Origin: DASZXJ01 sp035545895
GTDB taxonomy: Bacteria; Planctomycetota; Phycisphaerae; Tepidisphaerales; Tepidisphaeraceae
Assembly (NCBI GenBank): GCA_035545895.1
Contig: DASZXJ010000223.1
Span: 1-18,931, forward strand
DNA length: 18,931 nt
Reading direction: 5' to 3'
A program made the translations under genes and the position numbers. Positions 13,489 to 18,931 of the stretch are shown here, piece after piece. The notes beneath the pieces are model-generated. The model saw only the letters and a program-made list of their open reading frames with translations. It had not been told where the DNA came from and did not search any database. Each line of letters starts with the position of its first letter. Positions within the stretch are counted from its first letter, which is position 1.

Positions 13489-15120
13489 ATGGCTGCTAAA
13501 CAGATGAAATTCGATGTGGATGCCCGGGCCGAGATTGGCGCGGGATTAACCCAGCTTGCCCGCGCCGTCAAGGCGACCCTTGGGCCTCGCGGGCGCAATG
13601 TCGTGCTGCACAAGTCGTGGGGCTCGCCGCGCATTACCAAGGACGGCGTGACGGTTTCCAAAGAAATCGAACTGCCGCAGCCGTTTGAAAACATGGGCGC
13701 CAAGCTCATCAACACCGTCGCCAGCAAGACCGGCGATGTGGCTGGCGATGGCACGACCACCGCGGTCACCCTGGCTGAAGCGATCTACGCCGAAGGCCTG
13801 AAGTATGTGACCGCTGGTGTGAACCCCGTGCAGATTCAGCGCGGCATCATCAAGGCGGCGCAGGTTGCCGCGGACGCGATCAAGGACCTCTCCAAGCCCG
13901 TCAAGGGCAAGGACGACTACAAGAAAGTTGCCACCATCTCCGCCAACGGCGATGAACTCATCGGCCAGCTCATGGCCGATGCCATGGAGAAGGTCGGCAA
14001 GGAAGGCGTCATCACCGTCGATGAAGGCAAGGGCCTGGAATCGACGCTCGAATACACCGAAGGCATGCAGTTCGACAAGGGTTTCCTCAGCCCATATTTT
14101 CTGACCAATCCGACGACGCTCGAAGCAGTTCAGGAAGATGCGTACATCCTGCTTCACGAAAAGAAGATCAGCAACCTGGCGGAGCTGCTTCCGCTGCTGA
14201 ACAAGATTGTGGCCGGCAGCAAGCCGCTGCTGATTATCGCCGAAGACGTGGAAGCTGAAGCATTGGCAGCCTTGGTGGTCAACAAGCTGCGAGGCGTATT
14301 GAACATCTGCGCCGTCAAAGCCCCCGGCTTTGGCGATCGTCGCAAGGCGATGATGGGCGACCTCGCGGTTGTGACCGGCGGCAAGTTCATCTCCGAAGAC
14401 CTTGGCCTGAAGCTTGAAAATGTCGAACTCGAAGACCTCGGCACGGCCAAGCGAGTCGTCGTCGATAAGGACAACACGCTCATCGTCGAAGGCGGCGGTT
14501 CGAAAAAGGAAATCGCTGCACGCGGCGACCAGATTCGCATGCAGATCGAAAAGACCACCAGCGATTACGACCGCGAAAAGCTTCAGGAACGCCTGGCCAA
14601 GCTCACCGGCGGCGTTGCGGTCATCAAGGCCGGCGCTCACACCGAAACCGAGATGAAGGAACGCAAGGACCTCATCGACGACGCGCTCCATGCCACCAAG
14701 GCGGCGGCTGAGGAAGGCATCGTCCCGGGCGGCGGGGTGTCGTTCCTCCGCGCCATCGATGCCGTCGAAAATGCAAAAAGCAAAGCCAAGGGTGATGAAA
14801 AGATCGGTTTTGAAATTGTTGCCGAGGCGCTCAAGGCCCCCGCGAGACAGATCGCCGACAACGCCGGCGAAGACGGTGAAGTGGTGGTTGCCCAGATTCT
14901 GGACAATAAGAACGCTTCATATGGCTATAACGCAGCGACCGATGAATACGTGGACATGATCAAGGCCGGCATCATCGACCCCGCCAAAGTCGCTCGCACG
15001 GCTTTGCTCAATGCCGCCAGCGCCATCGGCCTGGCGTTGACGACTGATGTTTTGATCACCGAATTGAAGGAAGCCAAGAAAGGCGAAGAAACCAAGCCGG
15101 TCGCCGGAGCGGTGGTTTAA
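13489..15120 (+). CDS. groEL: chaperonin GroEL (second copy, linked to groES, no GGM tail)
   Basis: The 543-residue chaperonin follows groES, so the pair forms the classical groESL unit. The ATP site GDGTTT (Asp87) and the DDALHATKAAAEEG segment with Asp398 are present. Using E. coli numbers, Tyr199 is Phe (GFLSPYF) while Tyr203 is kept, the opposite of the first copy. The C-terminus is KKGEETKPVAGAVV, without any Gly-Gly-Met repeats. That tail is usual in the main housekeeping GroEL, so its absence from the groES-linked copy is notable. GGAG precedes the ATG. A strong hairpin follows the stop. Confidence 0.97.
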   Translation: MAAKQMKFDVDARAEIGAGLTQLARAVKATLGPRGRNVVLHKSWGSPRITKDGVTVSKEIELPQPFENMGAKLINTVASKTGDVAGDGTTTAVTLAEAIYAEGLKYVTAGVNPVQIQRGIIKAAQVAADAIKDLSKPVKGKDDYKKVATISANGDELIGQLMADAMEKVGKEGVITVDEGKGLESTLEYTEGMQFDKGFLSPYFLTNPTTLEAVQEDAYILLHEKKISNLAELLPLLNKIVAGSKPLLIIAEDVEAEALAALVVNKLRGVLNICAVKAPGFGDRRKAMMGDLAVVTGGKFISEDLGLKLENVELEDLGTAKRVVVDKDNTLIVEGGGSKKEIAARGDQIRMQIEKTTSDYDREKLQERLAKLTGGVAVIKAGAHTETEMKERKDLIDDALHATKAAAEEGIVPGGGVSFLRAIDAVENAKSKAKGDEKIGFEIVAEALKAPARQIADNAGEDGEVVVAQILDNKNASYGYNAATDEYVDMIKAGIIDPAKVARTALLNAASAIGLALTTDVLITELKEAKKGEETKPVAGAVV

Positions 15121-15154
15121 TGTCCGCCGGTGACTAGAATCAAATTGCGCGTAT

Positions 15155-15189
15155 TGCGAAGACACGAAGATCAGCTTCGTGTCTTCGCA
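15155..15189. terminator. perfect 15-bp hairpin after groEL2
   Basis: TGCGAAGACACGAAG (15155-15169) is the exact complement of CTTCGTGTCTTCGCA (15175-15189) around a 5-nt loop. It lies between the groEL2 stop and the dnaJ start. The sequence after it (TTGTAAATGGG) is a weak U-tract, so it may be a partial terminator or an mRNA-processing/stability hairpin that separates groESL from dnaJ-grpE. Confidence 0.65.
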
Positions 15190-15230
15190 TTGTAAATGGG
15201 ACCCGTTGACGATTTGATGCAGGTAATCAA

Positions 15231-16373
15231 GTGGCCACCGTCAAACGAGACTATTACGAAATCCTCGGCGTCGTGAAGACTGCAAGCGACGAGGACATCA
15301 AGCGCGCCTATCGCCGGCTGGCGATGAAGCATCATCCCGACCGCAACAACGGCGAAAGCAAGGCCGAAGCGGAGATCAAGTTCAAGGAATGCTCCGAAGC
15401 CTACGAGGTGCTCTGCGATCCGCAAAAACGCCAGCGGTATGACCAGTTCGGCCACCAGGGCGTCAGCGGGCAGCACGATTTTTCGCACATGGACGTGGCG
15501 GACATCTTTTCGATGTTCGACGAAATCTTCGGCGGCGGGATGGGAGGCGCTGCTCGCGCCGGCGGACAACGTCGCCAACGTGCCGCTCGTGGATACGATC
15601 TTGAAACTCAGGTCGAACTGTCGCTGGCCGAGGTCGCCAGCGGGGCCGACAAAACCATCGAATTTGAAAAGCAGGACCTTTGCGAATCGTGCAAAGGCAG
15701 TGGCGCCAAAGCCGGCACGCAACCCATCGCCTGCCCGCAATGCGGCGGGCAGGGGCGCGTCGCCCAGCAGGGCTTTGGCGGGATGTTCCGCATGGTGACG
15801 ACCTGCCCGAATTGCCGCGGGCGCGGAACGATCATCCGCGATCATTGCCGCACGTGTGGCGGCACGGGACGCCAGAGCAAAAAGCGCGTTGTCACCGTTA
15901 AGATTCCCGCCGGCGTTCATGAAGGGCAGGCGGTTCGAATCGTCGGCGAAGGTGAGCCCGGCGAGGCGGGCGCTCCGCCAGGCGATTTACACTGCTATAT
16001 CGCGGTCAAACCGCATCCGATTTTCAGCCGGCATAACAACGACATCGTCTGTCAGGTGCCGATTGGTTTTGCCCAGGCCGCGCTGGGCGCGATGATCGAT
16101 GTGCCGACCCTCAAAGGCGCTGAGCGACTTGATATTCCAGCCGGCACGCAGCATGGCGAGGTCTTCAAGCTCAAGGGTCGCGGCCTGCCCGATATCCGAA
16201 CGTATCGCAACGGCGATCAGGTCGTGCAGATCCTGATTGAAGTGCCCAAGAAGCTCAATGAACGCCAGAAGCAGCTTCTTCGCGAGTTTGCCGAATCCGA
16301 CGATGTCAATGTTTCTCCGCAGCGCAAGGGATTCATGGATAAGATCAAGGAAGTGTTCAAAGGCGACACCTGA
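15231..16373 (+). CDS. dnaJ: chaperone DnaJ (Hsp40, full type I)
   Basis: The 380-residue co-chaperone delivers substrates to DnaK and stimulates its ATPase. The J domain starts DYYEILGV and carries HPD at 35-37. A short Gly/Phe segment (MFDEIFGGGMGG) follows, then four zinc motifs at about 150-215 (CESCKGSG, CPQCGGQG, CPNCRGRG, CRTCGGTG) and the C-terminal substrate-binding domains. It ends with a basic tail. The start is GTG at 15231, with AGG upstream. dnaK is not in the window. grpE follows after 29 nt, so dnaJ and grpE are probably one transcript. Confidence 0.96.
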   Translation: MATVKRDYYEILGVVKTASDEDIKRAYRRLAMKHHPDRNNGESKAEAEIKFKECSEAYEVLCDPQKRQRYDQFGHQGVSGQHDFSHMDVADIFSMFDEIFGGGMGGAARAGGQRRQRAARGYDLETQVELSLAEVASGADKTIEFEKQDLCESCKGSGAKAGTQPIACPQCGGQGRVAQQGFGGMFRMVTTCPNCRGRGTIIRDHCRTCGGTGRQSKKRVVTVKIPAGVHEGQAVRIVGEGEPGEAGAPPGDLHCYIAVKPHPIFSRHNNDIVCQVPIGFAQAALGAMIDVPTLKGAERLDIPAGTQHGEVFKLKGRGLPDIRTYRNGDQVVQILIEVPKKLNERQKQLLREFAESDDVNVSPQRKGFMDKIKEVFKGDT

Positions 16374-16402
16374 TCGTTTCGATTTTTGATTGAGAGTGAA
16401 CC

Positions 16403-16906
16403 ATGAGCGACGAATCAACCGAACAGGATCGAGCCGAGGAAGCTGAATTGAAAAAGCTTCAGACCGAGCGCGATGAATTGTTTGACCGCCTAGCGCGCGT
16501 GACCGCCGACTATCAGAATTCGCGCAAACGTCTCGAAGCCGAGATGGAACAGCGCGCCGCCTACGCGAATTCGACGCTGATCAAATCGCTGTTGCCCGTG
16601 ATCGACAATTTCGAGCGCGCATTGGCGGTGGACCCCGCCAAATCGGACTCAGCCACCATCCTCAAAGGGTTGCAACTGGTGCACGATCAATGGATGACTG
16701 TTCTGAAAAGCCAGGCCGTCGAGGAAATCGCGCCGCAGCCGGGCGATAAGTTCGATCCATCCCATCACCAGGCCCTGATGCAGATGGCTGACGACAAATA
16801 CAAGGATAAAGGCCCGACCGTCGTACAGCTCATGCAAAAAGGTTACATGCTCAACGACCGCGTCCTGCGCCCCGCACAGGTGGGCGTGAGTAAAACCGAA
16901 GGATGA
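16403..16906 (+). CDS. grpE: nucleotide exchange factor GrpE
   Basis: The 167-residue protein releases ADP from DnaK. The N-terminal half is a long charged coiled coil (EEAELKKLQTERDELFDRLA, then VTADYQNSRKRLEAEME), which forms the GrpE dimer stalk. The C-terminal half contains LLPVIDNFERAL, FDPSHHQALMQ and the closing VLRPAQVGVSK, all typical of the family. Its place behind dnaJ is consistent with a shared DnaK cycle. GAGAGTG precedes the ATG. Confidence 0.95.
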   Translation: MSDESTEQDRAEEAELKKLQTERDELFDRLARVTADYQNSRKRLEAEMEQRAAYANSTLIKSLLPVIDNFERALAVDPAKSDSATILKGLQLVHDQWMTVLKSQAVEEIAPQPGDKFDPSHHQALMQMADDKYKDKGPTVVQLMQKGYMLNDRVLRPAQVGVSKTEG

Positions 16907-16944
16907 AGTCGGTTTCATACTTCTGCTTTCATTCTTAAATTGTT

Positions 16945-17289
16945 ATGCCCACCTACGAATATAAATGTGATGCCTGCGGATACGCGTTCGAGAAGTTTCA
17001 TTCGATCACGGCCAAGCCGATCCGCAAATGTCCCAGATGCGGCAAGCTCAAGATTCGGCGGCTATTGGGCACGGGCGCGGGGATGATCTTCAAGGGCAGC
17101 GGTTTCTATATCACCGACTACCGCTCGGAAGGGTATAAATCCGCTGCCAAGGCCGATAGTGGGACCACCAGCAGCGGCGGTTCGTCCGACACCAAATCAA
17201 AGGAGGCTGCCAAGCCTGCCGCGACCGAATCCAAGCCGGCTGCGAAAACCGAGAGCAAGAGCCAGTCCAAATCGTCAAAAAAGAGTTAG
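16945..17289 (+). CDS. FmdB-type zinc ribbon protein
   Basis: The 114-residue protein opens with the FmdB/regulatory zinc ribbon: MPTYEYKCDACGYAFEKFHS, with Cys8/Cys11 and Cys29/Cys32 (CPRCG), then the conserved RRLLGTGAGMIFKGSGFYITDYRS. The last 45 residues are a Lys/Ser/Ala/Thr/Glu tail of low complexity, probably disordered. The family was named from a putative regulator of formamidase genes. Its general function is unclear. No clear ribosome-binding site precedes the ATG. It follows grpE after 38 nt and may share its transcript. Confidence 0.9.
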   Translation: MPTYEYKCDACGYAFEKFHSITAKPIRKCPRCGKLKIRRLLGTGAGMIFKGSGFYITDYRSEGYKSAAKADSGTTSSGGSSDTKSKEAAKPAATESKPAAKTESKSQSKSSKKS

Positions 17290-17323
17290 AATCAACCACG
17301 TCATCGAAAGGGCAAGTGTCCGT

Positions 17324-17545
17324 ATGATCTGCCCCATCTGCAAAAAATCGGTTATCGACGATGAAGCACAGCGACCGTCAACGTATCCTTTCTGCTCGGA
17401 ACGCTGTAAGTTGATCGACCTGGGCCGCTGGTTTGACGGCAAATACGCCATTCCGGTCAGCCCGGAGGAAGAAGCGGACGCTGAGTCCGGCCAGCCGGGC
17501 GCTGGCCTTGGCGATGCCGATCATTTGAACGACAAGTCATCGTGA
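17324..17545 (+). CDS. yacG: YacG, zinc-ribbon DNA gyrase inhibitor
   Basis: The 73-residue protein has the YacG pattern: Cys3 and Cys6 (MICPICKK), Cys24 and Cys28 (YPFCSERCKLIDLGRW), followed by the conserved FDGKYAIP. YacG binds gyrase B and blocks DNA binding in E. coli. The C-terminal 25 residues are acidic and Gly-rich and likely disordered. The ATG at 17324 gives the usual family start, preceded by AAAGGG. It is often encoded next to unrelated housekeeping genes, so its position here says little. Confidence 0.9.
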   Translation: MICPICKKSVIDDEAQRPSTYPFCSERCKLIDLGRWFDGKYAIPVSPEEEADAESGQPGAGLGDADHLNDKSS

Positions 17546-17552
17546 ATATAAT
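17525..17552 (+). promoter_or_regulatory. probable sigma-70 type promoter for the membrane protein gene
   Basis: TTGAAC (17525-17530), a 16-nt spacer and a perfect TATAAT (17547-17552) form the best hexamer pair I see in the window. It overlaps the end of yacG. The transcript would start near 17559 and give a leader of about 45 nt, ending in GAGG before the ATG at 17603. Confidence 0.5.
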
Positions 17553-17602
17553 GCGCGCACTCGCGCTGTGACCGCGAAATTAGGGAAAGTTGAGGCAATT
17601 GT

Positions 17603-18931
17603 ATGGCGGACGAACCGAATGTGGTTTCTGGCATCGATTTCAAATCCACATTTCCGTTTACGCAGATCTTTCGAAGTTTCCGCATAGCGATTCATCCTTC
17701 GAAGATCGTCCTGGCGCTGGTGGCGATGGTTTTGATTTACATCGGCGGACGATTGCTCGATGGCATCTGGCCCGCCGACTACCTCGCCGTCCCCAACGAA
17801 ATCGGCATCTACCAGGCGACGCGCCCTGAAATGAACGCCTCACAGGCGTTTGCCACCCAGCGCGCCGACGTCCGCGCTGCCATCAAGGCGCGATATGCCA
17901 ACAAAAGCCTTGGCGAAATCAAGGATGAAATCCTCAAGCGACGAAACGATGAAGTGGAAGGCGCCAAAAACACTTTCAATCCTGACAATGTTGCAAACAC
18001 CGAAGACAAGGCCCGGCAGATTGAGCTGCGCGATAATGCCATCTCTGCCGCTTATGCCCGCGCGACCAGTGAGTGGAACGATGCCAGCGCCCTGGGCGGC
18101 ATCGGCCTGTTCCGCACGTTCTATCTTCAGCAGGTTTCCACCGGCCATCGCATTGTTGAACAGGCGTATGCGGGACAATGGTTCGGCGCCGGCGGCATGA
18201 TCGACCAGATCATGAGCTTCCTGATCATCGGGCCCGCCTGGGCCATGCGCCACCATCCGATCTATTTCACGCTGCTGGGTGTGTGGGCGCTGCTGGTCTG
18301 GTCCATCTTCGGCGGAGCGATTGCCCGCATCGCGGCTGTGCAGGTGGCGCGCGATGAAAAGATCTCCATTCGCCAGGCCTTGGGTTTCTCCACTGCCAAG
18401 TTCCTTTCGTTTGTTTCCGCGCCGATCATTCCGCTGGGGATCATTCTTTTCATTGGATTCGTGGTGTTTCTCGGCGGACTGCTCATCAATATTCCGTTCT
18501 TCGGACCGATCATTGCCGGTGTATTTTTCTTCCTCGCGCTGGCGGCTGGGTTTGTAATGACGCTGGTGCTGCTCGGTCTGCTTGGCGGATTTAATCTCAT
18601 GTACCCGACCATTGCAGTTGAAGGCTCGGATAGCTTCGACGCCATTTCACGCAGTTTCAGCTACCTGTTTGCCCGGCCCTGGCGGCTGGGTTTTTACACG
18701 ATCATCGCCGCCGCGTATGGCACGCTTTGCTATGTCTTCATGCGGTATTTCCTCAAGCTGCTGCTTGGGTTGACGCATTTGTTTGTCGGGCTTGGCGTAT
18801 TTGTTCGCGCCGACAGCATGCAGCCGCTTTGGCCGGTGATGTGGCCCAACCCGCTCACCGCGCCACAGCTCAGCTATCCGCTGGATCACCTCACCCTCAG
18901 CTACGGCCAGTACATGGGCGCATGGCTTATT
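17603..18931 (+). CDS. multi-pass membrane protein, 3' end outside window
   Basis: The frame is open for 443 codons from ATG 17603 (GAGG upstream) to the window edge, with no stop. One membrane segment lies at about 35-50. A polar region rich in charged residues (about 55-200) looks extracytoplasmic or coiled. Further hydrophobic segments follow at about 218-240, several between 269 and 331, and about 361-400. Distinctive stretches are IARIAAVQVARDEKISIRQA and SDSFDAISRSFSYLFARPWR. This overall look (a YIP1/DUF-type permease fold without transport motifs) is common in Planctomycetota, but I cannot name the family or function. It appears to have its own promoter. Confidence 0.85.
   Translation, partial: MADEPNVVSGIDFKSTFPFTQIFRSFRIAIHPSKIVLALVAMVLIYIGGRLLDGIWPADYLAVPNEIGIYQATRPEMNASQAFATQRADVRAAIKARYANKSLGEIKDEILKRRNDEVEGAKNTFNPDNVANTEDKARQIELRDNAISAAYARATSEWNDASALGGIGLFRTFYLQQVSTGHRIVEQAYAGQWFGAGGMIDQIMSFLIIGPAWAMRHHPIYFTLLGVWALLVWSIFGGAIARIAAVQVARDEKISIRQALGFSTAKFLSFVSAPIIPLGIILFIGFVVFLGGLLINIPFFGPIIAGVFFFLALAAGFVMTLVLLGLLGGFNLMYPTIAVEGSDSFDAISRSFSYLFARPWRLGFYTIIAAAYGTLCYVFMRYFLKLLLGLTHLFVGLGVFVRADSMQPLWPVMWPNPLTAPQLSYPLDHLTLSYGQYMGAWLI

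Noticed and set aside
1..18931. CRISPR array, insertion sequence, prophage or tRNA
   Set aside because: No evenly spaced repeats, no transposase or phage-type proteins, and no cloverleaf were seen.

Overview
The window reads as chromosome of a free-living, GC-rich Gram-negative bacterium. Planctomycetota (possibly Phycisphaerae-like) is my best guess. The reasons are a fused ResB-CcsA cytochrome c maturation protein, two groEL genes beside dnaJ and grpE, paired SPFH membrane proteins, and short word-like intergenic repeats that I associate from memory with that phylum. No rRNA or tRNA is visible to fix the taxonomy.

Layout. Positions 1-117 may hold the 3' end of a + strand gene. Positions 118-990 hold no convincing protein gene: there is a word-like repeat, a strong hairpin terminator (212-253), a hairpin-dense stretch that could be an unidentified minus-strand RNA (about 253-663), and a second repeat (931-994). 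A minus-strand block (993-5223) follows, in transcription order: a small membrane zinc-ribbon protein, an intact SPFH protein, a second SPFH protein split by a frameshift in a C8 run, a BrnT-like toxin gene that also carries a 1-base frameshift, and its ribbon-helix-helix antitoxin. A divergent promoter region (5224-5312) separates this from the + strand.

The + strand continues with an AMMECR1-domain protein (5313-5885), a lipoprotein made of two copies of one domain (5933-7126), and, overlapping it by 4 nt, the ResB-CcsA fusion (7123-10128). Next is a chaperone locus: groEL1, then a 1-kb segment of small accessory genes (an unknown ORF and an overlapping DUF4160/DUF2442 pair), groES, groEL2, dnaJ, grpE, two small zinc-ribbon genes (FmdB-type and YacG), and the 5' part of a multi-pass membrane protein that runs off the end.

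The chaperone genes form one functional set: GroES with one or both GroELs for folding, and DnaJ with GrpE as partners of a DnaK encoded elsewhere. No CIRCE operator is visible. The most unusual points are the two homopolymer frameshifts in one minus-strand cluster, three-fold repeated modules ahead of both SPFH domains, three repeat elements that each begin at or across a stop codon, the accessory segment separating groEL1 from groES, and the unidentified structured region at the left edge.
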